Source: PUMD01 sp964599275
GTDB lineage: Bacteria; Bacillota; Sulfobacillia; SLMV01
NCBI GenBank assembly: GCA_964599275.1
Contig: CAZRFK010000096.1
Span: forward strand, 1-6,216
Reading direction: 5' to 3'
Length of the DNA: 6,216 bases
Below, one piece after another: positions 1-5,644 of this stretch. A model generated the notes under the pieces. It saw only the letters and a program-made list of their open reading frames with translations, did not search any database and was not told where the DNA came from. The position numbers were made by a program, and so were the translations under genes. Within the stretch, counting starts at the first letter, position 1; the number at the start of each line of letters is the position of its first letter.

Positions 1-209
1 TCTTTATTATGCAGATATACAGTCAGTTATGACTGCTTCAAGAGTGTTATAGGCAGTCTTATTCAAATGGTAAAATGAGGCTCCTTATATGCCGTGAAAA
101 GCAGGTTCAATACACGATGCGGGGAACATACTGCCCCCCGCGAAGAGGGGACAATAAACTAGTTGGTGCATTGATAAAATTCTTAAGGAAACCCAACGTA
201 AGGTGGCAG
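1..209. other. Intergenic sequence with no recognised feature
   Basis: Together with 241-387 this is gene-free. All three minus frames contain stops and I see no protein family, tRNA or repeat. A 6-bp inverted repeat (31-36 with 53-58) and a short C-run/G-run pairing around 134-149 are too weak to call. Confidence 0.5.
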
Positions 210-240
210 AAAAAAACCGGCAATCAACCCGTCATTGCCG
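210..240 (-). terminator. Intrinsic terminator at the end of the transporter/peptidase unit
   Basis: On the minus strand CGGCAAT (240-234) pairs perfectly with ATTGCCG (224-218) around a 9-nt loop, followed by one G and then seven Ts (216-210). This is a canonical Rho-independent layout, 148 nt after the last codon of the peptidase relic. No T-run follows on the plus strand, so it acts on minus-strand transcripts. It marks the likely end of the operon. Confidence 0.82.
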
Positions 241-274
241 TCAGGAGATAGAGCATGAGGGTGAATTGCCGGTT
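215..274. repeat. 10-bp inverted repeat overlapping the terminator
   Basis: AACCGGCAAT (215-224) and ATTGCCGGTT (265-274) are exact reverse complements separated by 40 nt. The arm at 215-224 is also used by the shorter terminator stem, so the two foldings exclude each other. The arrangement may be an alternative, longer-looped form of the same terminator. Confidence 0.5.
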
Positions 275-387
275 CATCAATACATATAGCGCTGCATGAA
301 ATCAGGCTCTCTTCATTCTGCGAAGATAAACCCCTTTTCGTCGCTGTATTTAACCATTTTGATTCGTCATCACTATTATCCACTCAG

Positions 388-1009
388 TCAAGGTGCTCGA
401 TCTGGAATTCTGACCAGACGCTCTTCTCTGTGTCGGGATTGCCCAATACGCGAAAACCCGTGCGACTCGTCGGGCACCACAATCATCTCGACCTCTTTTT
501 CCAGCACCACCAGAGCCATATACAGCTGTTCTGCCTGCTCGAGAGGACAGCGATGGTCGTTTTCCGCTTGAATGATTAAAAGTGGCGTATTCATATCCTT
601 GACATACTTATGGGCGACCGCTCAAGATAGTGTTTTGCACTCTCCCAATTGGACCGGGGGAAATCGGGAAACTCCCACTTGCTATTTGTGTGACCATAAT
701 CGCTCGTTCCCCATTGACTGTAACGATTGGAAGTGGTGACCTCCGTAACTGCTGCCTCAAAGCATTCGTTATGATCGATGTTCCAATTGGTCATATATCC
801 GCCAAAGGCCGCCCCGGTAACTCCCATTCGCGATTCATCCACAAACGGAAGAGACGATACATGGTCCACCCCGGCCATTATGTCGGCGTAATCGCCACCT
901 CCCCAGTCATGGTGAGTGGCTTTGCAGAAATCCTGTCCCTGTTCTCTGCTACCCCGGGAATTCTTAACGGAGTCACACTATAAATCACAATAAGCGGGTA
1001 CGGTTCCCC
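388..1009 (-). pseudogene. Decayed S9-family (prolyl oligopeptidase/acylaminoacyl-peptidase) serine peptidase
   Basis: These are remnants of the alpha/beta-hydrolase catalytic domain of an S9 peptidase, an enzyme that cleaves short peptides. Three pieces follow the family order in different frames: GEPYPLIVIY (1009-980), then NSRGSREQGQDFCKATHH through MAGVDHV, GVTGAAFGGYMTNW and YLERSPIS (962-606), then NTPLLIIQAENDHRCPLEQAEQL and PDESHGFSR (about 605-388). Defects: the propeller domain is missing; the segment with the HGGP oxyanion motif is deleted between pieces one and two; the nucleophile motif GGSYGG reads GAAFGG, so the catalytic Ser codon (807-809) is Ala; one base is missing near 606/607 (restoring it gives SPISYVKDMNTPLL); and the C-terminus ends early as RIPDRAP. 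The Asp (END) and His (ESHG) of the triad remain. It lies after a peptide importer and before a terminator, suggesting a former peptide uptake-and-digestion operon. The two ORF-like halves should not be annotated as genes. Confidence 0.88.
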
Positions 1010-1032
1010 GCAAGCATGTTACAAGCATATTA

Positions 1033-1119
1033 TTAATATCTTTCTGGGCGCTTTACAAAATATTCTTGGATGTATACATCAACCAGGTCATCTGCAGATC
1101 CTTCATTATGAATTTCACT
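1033..1119 (-). pseudogene. Possible coding remnant downstream of the membrane protein
   Basis: A 28-codon open stretch without a usable start codon reads as a natural-looking acidic peptide containing GSADDLVDVYIQEYFVKRP and ends in TAA at 1035-1033. It follows an in-frame TGA (1122-1120) and lies in a different frame from the membrane protein ending at 1128. It could be the lost C-terminus of a longer ancestor (this would need a frameshift and a nonsense change), a relic of another gene, or chance. I recognise no family. Confidence 0.2.
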
Positions 1120-1127
1120 TCACAATA

Positions 1128-1514
1128 TCAGAACCAAACTACCAGAAAAAAATTAACGTAGTACTGAATAACGGGTAAAGCTGCCACAAGGGATAATGCC
1201 AATATAGTGCACGCAGCAGCTGCTCCGAACCTGGTCATAACACTATCGGGACCTGCAGATATTATTGGAGAAAGCAGAATTATCATCAGAGATGGAATGG
1301 CCTGCAGGCTCAATAGCGGTATAACAATCGGGAAAAATATAACCCACCAGAGCGAGGCATCGACTAATTGCAGCCACCGGCTGGTACCAAGAAACAGCTC
1401 ATATGAAAACCATCCATAAAGCAGCCCACCCAGCATCATTCTGACTGTGCGCACAAAAAGCGAATCTGCAGAACTCTTGAACCACCAATTAAATAATTTG
1501 CTTACTCGTCTCAT
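1128..1514 (-). CDS. Small membrane protein of unknown function
   Basis: A 128-residue protein starts at ATG 1514, 38 nt after the DppC-type stop, with GAGGTG 13 nt upstream (a long spacer). The N-terminal 25 residues are basic and aromatic (MRRVSKLFNWWFK), suggesting a cytoplasmic tail under the positive-inside rule. Hydrophobic segments follow at about 26-46, 54-72, 73-87 and 96-126, the last long enough to bend or to contain two short passes. I recognise no family or motif. Position and strand suggest it is read with the transporter operon. It might be an accessory membrane protein, an unrelated hypothetical gene, or a shortened form of a longer protein, because a coding-like stretch in another frame lies just downstream (1119-1033). 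Real gene likely; function unknown. Confidence 0.7.
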   Translation of the reverse strand: MRRVSKLFNWWFKSSADSLFVRTVRMMLGGLLYGWFSYELFLGTSRWLQLVDASLWWVIFFPIVIPLLSLQAIPSLMIILLSPIISAGPDSVMTRFGAAAACTILALSLVAALPVIQYYVNFFLVVWF

Positions 1515-1552
1515 GTCTGAGTAAAGACACCTCGCTCGAGAATGCTCTGAGA

Positions 1553-2473
1553 CTACTGTTTGAGCCTCGGATCTAACACATCACGCAGCCAATCCCCCAA
1601 AAATGTAACTCCCAGAACAGTCACGGTTATAGCAATACCCGGGAAAGTGGCAAGCCACCAGCTTGTCGATATATAGGTACGTCCCTCGCTGAGCATTATT
1701 CCCCAGGTTATGGTTGGCGGTTGAACCCCCAAACCCAAAAAGCTTAATGAGGCCTCCGAAAGCATCGTGCCACCAACGCCCAGGGTTCCAATCACCACGA
1801 TGGAGGCCATCACATTAGGCAGCAGGTGCTTAAATAATATCCAGAAGGTATTCTGCCCCAGGGCCTGAGCAGCCTGTATAAATTCTTGTTTCTTGAGAGA
1901 AAATACCTCTCCCCTGACAAGGCGGGCGTAGCTGACCCACCTGGTGAAACCTAACACCACAACCAGGGTCAGAACACCTGCATGCTCATGCCCTATAGCC
2001 GCCATGATTGTCATTGTTAACAGCAAAGGAGGAATAGCCATAAAGGCATCAATGAATCTGCTTATTACCGTATCATACCACCCCTCCAAATAGCCAGCGA
2101 TCAGCCCAAATGTTACTCCAATCAGGCCCGCAATTATGATAGCTGAAACACCAACTGCTACAGAAACTCGACTTCCATAGATAATCCGCGACAGCAAACA
2201 TCTCCCCATGGTGTCGGTGCCTAAAGGAAACTGGGCCTGGCCTTCTGCATTCCACATGGGAGGAGAGATGCGGTTGGTGAGATCGTGATCGTAGGGATCA
2301 TTTGGAGATAACAAAGGGGCAAAAACGGCCATCAGAAGCACCAGAATCACTATTGTTGTTCCTATCAGACCCACTGGACTCCTTACAAGATTTTTTAAAT
2401 TGAACCGTGAATCTGATTTCCTCGGTCCAGAATCCTCCGGACTCACTTCCTGGTTTGCTGCACCACTTTGCAT
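1553..2473 (-). CDS. dppC: Peptide/nickel-type ABC transporter permease, DppC family
   Basis: This 306-residue integral membrane protein is the second channel subunit and partner of the DppB-type gene 12 nt upstream. The cytoplasmic N-terminal tail (1-33) is followed by a first membrane segment (34-53) and the DppC-specific PNDPYDHDL and FPLGTDTMGRCLLSRIIYGSRVSV (82-105). The transport domain spans about 106-295 and contains the EAA loop (EFIQAAQALG, then KHLLPN, 197-220), the motif LSEASLSFLGLGVQPPTITWG (238-258) and the typical end LGDWLRDVLDPRLKQ. One oddity: the nearly invariant Asp of the PLGTDxxGRD motif is Cys at residue 92. Otherwise length and order are normal. The ATPase genes that often follow (dppD, dppF) are absent. 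The symbol is by family; the substrate is unknown. Confidence 0.95.
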   Translation of the reverse strand: MQSGAANQEVSPEDSGPRKSDSRFNLKNLVRSPVGLIGTTIVILVLLMAVFAPLLSPNDPYDHDLTNRISPPMWNAEGQAQFPLGTDTMGRCLLSRIIYGSRVSVAVGVSAIIIAGLIGVTFGLIAGYLEGWYDTVISRFIDAFMAIPPLLLTMTIMAAIGHEHAGVLTLVVVLGFTRWVSYARLVRGEVFSLKKQEFIQAAQALGQNTFWILFKHLLPNVMASIVVIGTLGVGGTMLSEASLSFLGLGVQPPTITWGIMLSEGRTYISTSWWLATFPGIAITVTVLGVTFLGDWLRDVLDPRLKQ

Positions 2474-2480
2474 TTTTAAG

Positions 2481-2487
2481 CCCCCTT
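2481..2487 (-). promoter_or_regulatory. Ribosome binding site overlapping the upstream stop codon
   Basis: AAGGGGG on the minus strand starts inside the TAA stop of the DppB-type gene and lies 7 nt before ATG 2473-2471. It is a weaker match to the anti-Shine-Dalgarno than the other sites here, so translation coupled to the upstream gene is plausible. Confidence 0.55.
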
Positions 2488-3403
2488 ATGAGTACTTGAT
2501 GCGTGGGTCTATCAAGGTATAGACCACGTCAACAAGGAAGTTTGCCCCGATGACTATCAGGGCGTTAACCATAACCACTGCCTGGACTATGGCCATATCT
2601 CTACCGTACAAAGCCTGAACAGACAGTCGACCGATGCCCGGCCAGGCAAATACCGCCTCGGTCACTATTGACCCGCCCATGAGGACGGCAATCTGAAGTC
2701 CTATAATGGTCACAACGGGAATAAGAGCGTTGCGCAAAGCGTGACCATAAATGACCGTCCTTTCGCTCAACCCTTTACTCCGTGCAGTACGAATATAGTC
2801 CTGTCTGATCACTTCCAACATACTGGATCGAACCAACCGGGTGATGGTTGCTGCCAGAGCGGTACCAAGAGCTATTGTCGGCAGAATCAAATGAGCAAAA
2901 GATCCTTTGCCTGAAACTGGTAACCACCGCAGGGTTACGCCAAAAATCAGTATGAGCATCAAGCCCAACCAGAAGTTCGGCATTGAGCGTCCAGTAACTG
3001 CAGCCGCACTCGCAATCAGATCCAGCATTGAATTCTGTTTGAGTGCAGAAATGATACCAAGAGGTATCGATATAACGATCGCAAATATCAAAGCTGAGCT
3101 AGCAAGCTCCAGCGTATTAGGCAGATAATCCATCACCACACTCAAAGCTGGCGCCCTGTAGCGAAATGACCGACCAAAATCCCCGCGAACTGCATCCCTT
3201 ATGAACTGCCAATATTGGATGTGAAGTGGTTGATCCAGGCCTAGTGCCTCCCGCATCACCTGAAGATCTTCTGCGGTGGCATCCTCCGGCAGCATCAATA
3301 CTGCAGGATCACCTGTCAATCGCAACAGAACGAAAACTACGATGGATACTATAATAAGAACTGGTATAATCTGCATTATCCTGCGAAGTAAGTAGCTAGT
3401 CAC
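2486..3403 (-). CDS. dppB: Peptide/nickel-type ABC transporter permease, DppB family
   Basis: This 305-residue integral membrane protein is one half of the channel of a dipeptide/oligopeptide-type importer. The N-terminus MTSYLLRRIMQIIPVLI is the typical DppB/OppB opening and supports the GTG start. A first membrane segment (11-29) leads into LRLTGDPA, followed by an extracytoplasmic region holding the family-typical LGLDQPLHIQYW (55-65) and GDFGRSF (74-80). The transport domain follows from about 95 to 295, with the ATPase-contacting EAA loop at about 203-225 (YIRTARSKGL, then HALRNAL), the ITEAVFAWPGIGRL-like motif (as IVTEAVFAWPGIGRL, 246-260) and the end LIDPRIKYS. Length is normal and nothing is broken. 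The gap to the downstream permease is 12 nt, so the two are surely co-transcribed. The symbol reflects the family; Opp-, App- or nickel-type substrates are not excluded. Confidence 0.95.
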   Translation of the reverse strand: MTSYLLRRIMQIIPVLIIVSIVVFVLLRLTGDPAVLMLPEDATAEDLQVMREALGLDQPLHIQYWQFIRDAVRGDFGRSFRYRAPALSVVMDYLPNTLELASSALIFAIVISIPLGIISALKQNSMLDLIASAAAVTGRSMPNFWLGLMLILIFGVTLRWLPVSGKGSFAHLILPTIALGTALAATITRLVRSSMLEVIRQDYIRTARSKGLSERTVIYGHALRNALIPVVTIIGLQIAVLMGGSIVTEAVFAWPGIGRLSVQALYGRDMAIVQAVVMVNALIVIGANFLVDVVYTLIDPRIKYS

Positions 3404-3415
3404 GTAATCCTACGC

Positions 3416-3426
3416 CCTCCCCTCCT
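3416..3426 (-). promoter_or_regulatory. Doubled ribosome binding site for a GTG start
   Basis: AGGAGGGGAGG on the minus strand contains two adjoining GGAGG cores, the nearer 12 nt before GTG 3403-3401. A weaker AGGA lies only about 3-4 nt from the start. No ATG fits as well: the first in-frame ATG is codon 10, inside the conserved N-terminal membrane-anchor sequence. Confidence 0.7.
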
Positions 3427-3503
3427 ATTTTCAACACAGTCACAACTCTGTTCCTTCCCATGCTTCATGTCTAGAAGTAAAGTTATTTACTGATCTGAAT
3501 GGA

Positions 3504-3527
3504 TAGGCGGGGCTTAAGCCCCGCCTA
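3504..3527. repeat. Perfect 24-bp GC-rich palindrome between binding protein and permease genes
   Basis: Half-site TAGGCGGGGCTT is followed directly by its exact reverse complement. In RNA it would form a very stable stem with only a few unpaired loop bases. It lies 34 nt after the binding-protein stop and about 100 nt before the permease start. No U-tract follows on the minus strand, so it is not a standard terminator. A stem here could protect the upstream mRNA from 3' exonucleases or partly stop transcription, giving more binding protein than permease, a common ratio in such operons. It could also be a dispersed palindromic repeat or a protein site. The structure is seen; the function is inferred. 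Confidence 0.75.
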
Positions 3528-3561
3528 CCATCTCGGTATCCTTTGAATCTACAACTCCAAT

Positions 3562-5160
3562 TCATTCGGTTATTTCCATTTCAAATACCGGCAGCAGTTC
3601 ATCAGGTCGGGGATCCCACTGCACGTGATCCGCAACTCCGAAGTTGTTTTCTAACTGGAACAGGTGAATCTGTACGCGGTCTTCTGCTACCATCTCGGCG
3701 GCTCGCTGGAACATCTCTTCCCGCTTATCACTATCCATCTCAACAGCAGCCTCGCCTATCAGGGTGTCGAATTCCTCATTGTCATAACCGTATTCAGGCT
3801 CTATGGGATCCTCACTGTCTACCGACCATCTCAGGCTGTTAAAGGCGAGGAAACCATCCCACAGGGAGTTAGCAAATCCTACCATTGTCAGGTCCGGGTG
3901 CTCCCGAGCACTGCGACGGTCTGCCCAGGCACCAAACTCGAGAATTGTGAGGTCAACTTCAAATCCTACATCCCCCAGCATACCCGCAATTGCCTGCCCA
4001 ACTTCAGCATCCATTGGATAACGATCCCTGGGCACCTGGAAGCCTATCTCCGCAGGATTGTCTTCATCATACCCGGCTTCTTCCAGGAGTTCTCTGGCTC
4101 GATCCGGATCATACATGAAGGTATCATGCAGGTCAGGGTTGTGTCCAAAGTTACCAGGAGATACCCGGGTTCTTGTAGGTATCCCTACTCCAACAATCTC
4201 GTCAATCAGAGTCTGTTCGTCAATGGCAAGTTCAACTGCCTCTCTGACCAGAGGATCACTAGTGGCGAATCTTTCCAGTTGCCGCACAATTAAAAGCATA
4301 ACTCGTTGACTGTTTGCCTGGAGTCGGCTGACGCCTTCTTCTGCATCAACTCTATCCCATTCAGCAGGAGGAATATGAGTGGAAACATCGATTCCACCGG
4401 TAACCAGTTCACCTATACGGGTGGAATCTTCGGGAATGGCGCGGAACACAACGCGATCAATCGCTGGCTTGTCCCTCCAGTGATCTTCATATGCTTCAAG
4501 AATCAGTCGGTCATCTCTTTGCCATTCGACAAACTTGTACGCGCCTGTGCCAATGGGACCTTTTTCCCATTCTTCCCAGGCTTCATCCATGTCATCGAAC
4601 TGGTCAAAGAAGTGTTTCGGGAGAATGCCGGATCCCAAGCGGCAGAGTCGGTTCAAAAGGACCGGCTCAGGATCATGAGTGATTATGTCCACGGTATGCT
4701 CATCCACTATCTGCACTTCCTTGATCTGGTTGTACTGGCCGTGTTCTGTCAGCGTCTCGTCATTGGCTACGCGTTCAAGCGTAAATTTTACGTCCTCACC
4801 TGTGAACGGTTCGCCGTCATGCCAAGTTACACCCTCGCGAAGATAAAATCTCCAGGTAGTGTCGTCAATCAGTTCCCAGTCCTCGGCAAGTGCGGGTTCG
4901 AGTTCCAGGTCCTCATTTCTCCAGATCAAATAATCAAAAATGTTGACGTGAACCGCCTCTGTAGCAGTATTGTTGTGATCGTGGATATCCCAATCCTGAA
5001 CGTCAATCCCCTGCGCAATCATGATCTCTGTTTCTTCAGGTTCGTCAGGATCATCAGTAGGTTCTGCTTCCTCGGGTCCGCAGGCCATTGCCACTATCCC
5101 AAAGGCAAAAACCAGAGCGATAATAAGTGCAAATTTTTTCGTATTGGTAAACGAGCTCAT
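3562..5160 (-). CDS. ABC transporter substrate-binding lipoprotein, family 5 (peptide/nickel type)
   Basis: This 532-residue protein is the extracytoplasmic ligand-binding component of a peptide/nickel/opine-type ABC importer. The start at 5160 is set by a strong ribosome binding site and puts a signal peptide at the N-terminus: Lys8-Lys9, a hydrophobic core (10-26), then Cys27 in VAMAC, a slightly non-standard lipobox, so lipid anchoring is likely. An acidic linker follows (29-45, 10 of 17 residues Asp/Glu). The family 5 core is clear: FDYLIWRNEDLELEPALAEDW (about 75-95) and WRFYLREGVTWHDGEPFTGEDVKF (about 103-126), then GPIGTGAYKF (about 201-210) and a DPDRARELLEEAGY repeat-like segment (about 351-364). 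Length is normal for the family. The protein is extremely acidic (121 Asp/Glu, 41 Lys/Arg, 9 Lys by hand count), as in salt-adapted organisms. It is the first gene of the module, followed by two permeases on the same strand. Family is firm; the ligand cannot be read from sequence. Confidence 0.96.
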   Translation of the reverse strand: MSSFTNTKKFALIIALVFAFGIVAMACGPEEAEPTDDPDEPEETEIMIAQGIDVQDWDIHDHNNTATEAVHVNIFDYLIWRNEDLELEPALAEDWELIDDTTWRFYLREGVTWHDGEPFTGEDVKFTLERVANDETLTEHGQYNQIKEVQIVDEHTVDIITHDPEPVLLNRLCRLGSGILPKHFFDQFDDMDEAWEEWEKGPIGTGAYKFVEWQRDDRLILEAYEDHWRDKPAIDRVVFRAIPEDSTRIGELVTGGIDVSTHIPPAEWDRVDAEEGVSRLQANSQRVMLLIVRQLERFATSDPLVREAVELAIDEQTLIDEIVGVGIPTRTRVSPGNFGHNPDLHDTFMYDPDRARELLEEAGYDEDNPAEIGFQVPRDRYPMDAEVGQAIAGMLGDVGFEVDLTILEFGAWADRRSAREHPDLTMVGFANSLWDGFLAFNSLRWSVDSEDPIEPEYGYDNEEFDTLIGEAAVEMDSDKREEMFQRAAEMVAEDRVQIHLFQLENNFGVADHVQWDPRPDELLPVFEMEITE

Positions 5161-5167
5161 ATAATAG

Positions 5168-5175
5168 CCCCCTCC
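5168..5175 (-). promoter_or_regulatory. Ribosome binding site deciding the binding-protein start
   Basis: GGAGGGGG on the minus strand sits 7 nt before ATG 5160-5158 (10 nt from the GGAGG core). It selects this ATG over the in-frame ATG 39 codons upstream at 5277, which has no such site and would bury the signal peptide in the middle of the protein. Confidence 0.85.
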
Positions 5176-5281
5176 ATTTAAATCTTTCAGTAAAAGTTGA
5201 TAGCAACGGATTCTTCCAAAGACATGAGATGACCGGTATTGCAGGTTCAATGATCTTCGATTTTCACGACATTCCATCGCT

Positions 5282-5404
5282 TCACACTAGAGATGATGCA
5301 ATCTTCGATCTGATGGAGACCTTATCCTCATGCATTACGTTTTCTTCTATGTTGCTCCGACTAATTCCTGCATGATGATGAATTAAATTACGATAAGACT
5401 GCAT
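5282..5404 (-). CDS. Small hypothetical ORF, possible leader peptide
   Basis: A 40-residue frame (ATG 5404-5402, TGA 5284-5282) is preceded by AGGAAGG at 5410-5416 with a 5-nt spacer, a good bacterial ribosome binding site. The product begins MQSYRNLIHHHAG, is hydrophilic, and has three consecutive histidines near the N-terminus; no family, signal peptide or membrane segment is recognised. It ends 121 nt before the binding-protein start codon on the same strand, so it could be a leader ORF for the transporter operon. It could equally be the second half of a frameshifted gene whose first part is the 60-codon frame just upstream (the two overlap by 17 nt), or chance. The ribosome binding site is the only positive evidence. 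Confidence 0.3.
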   Translation of the reverse strand: MQSYRNLIHHHAGISRSNIEENVMHEDKVSIRSKIASSLV

Positions 5405-5570
5405 TGAAACCTTCCTGTGTAGTTTGCAGTAACCTACAACGGGCTTTTCTGTTGTTTTTCATCATTTTCATCAAATCAATCTTTTCTACAACATCCATTT
5501 CGAAAACCTTCCCGCAGGCCTCAAACAAAAACTCTATTGTACAGTCGGAACTACGTTGCTTGCTCCCCAA
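5388..5570 (-). CDS. Doubtful 60-residue ORF, TTG start
   Basis: A 60-codon frame starts at TTG (5570-5568) with GGGAGGAA about 8 nt upstream, the purine-rich arm of the hairpin at 5577-5607. I recognise no family. The predicted product has a basic middle (KNNRKARCR) and three cysteines, with no signal peptide or membrane segment. Its composition is unlike the acidic proteins around it. Its last codons overlap the start of a second small ORF (5404-5282) in another frame. It is either a small hypothetical gene, a fragment of a decayed one, or chance; chance is the most likely. Confidence 0.2.
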   Translation of the reverse strand: MGSKQRSSDCTIEFLFEACGKVFEMDVVEKIDLMKMMKNNRKARCRLLQTTQEGFNAVLS

Positions 5571-5576
5571 AATAGA

Positions 5577-5607
5577 TTCCTCCCTGTCAACAAGAGACAG
5601 GGAGGAA
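5577..5607 (-). terminator. Probable intrinsic terminator of the MacB-like gene
   Basis: A perfect 12-bp inverted repeat (TTCCTCCCTGTC, 5577-5588, against GACAGGGAGGAA, 5596-5607) encloses a 7-nt loop. It lies 37 nt downstream of the permease stop. On the minus strand the stem is followed by TCTATTTT, a moderate U-rich tail; on the plus strand no T-run follows, so it should act on minus-strand transcripts. The downstream arm also contains a GGGAGGAA that would be a good ribosome binding site for a TTG-started 60-codon ORF, so a hairpin hiding that site is an alternative reading. Confidence 0.7.
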
Positions 5608-5644
5608 CTGTAAACCGGTTAAGATTGACCTTAAATGGTGCTGC

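Larger units (their letters stand above)
5161..5576. other. Leader/intergenic region upstream of the transporter operon
   Basis: The region between the hairpin downstream of the MacB-like gene and the binding-protein start should contain the promoter of the transporter operon. I searched the minus strand for paired -35/-10 boxes and found none convincing: candidates such as TTGAAC or TTGCTA lack a good -10 at 16-18 nt or sit too close to the ribosome binding site. No riboswitch, tRNA or T-box is recognised. Besides the two doubtful small ORFs, nothing else is supported. Confidence 0.5.

Noticed and set aside
183..383. 66-codon minus-strand frame with an S9-propeller-like DEPAIHPHALSPDG
   Set aside because: It starts at GTG without a ribosome binding site, its 3' part is the terminator stem and T-run, and the resemblance is a short motif only. 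It could be a relic but I cannot support it.
388..594. 68-codon frame as a separate gene
   Set aside because: It is the C-terminal piece of the same S9 relic, separated only by a one-base frameshift.
591..878. 95-codon frame as a separate gene
   Set aside because: It is an inner piece of the S9 peptidase relic; family similarity continues upstream of its ATG and resumes in another frame downstream.
1069..1080. 12-bp palindrome GATGTATACATC
   Set aside because: Short, AT-rich, with no neighbouring promoter or repeat; expected by chance at this length.
3664..4293. 209-codon plus-strand open frame
   Set aside because: Antisense shadow of the binding-protein gene.
4306..5181. 291-codon plus-strand open frame
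   Set aside because: It lies wholly antisense to the binding-protein gene, which has clear family motifs; its translation has no recognisable features.
5161..5277. N-terminal extension of the binding protein to ATG 5277
   Set aside because: It would bury the signal peptide at residue 50, whereas ATG 5160 has a strong ribosome binding site and a proper lipoprotein leader.
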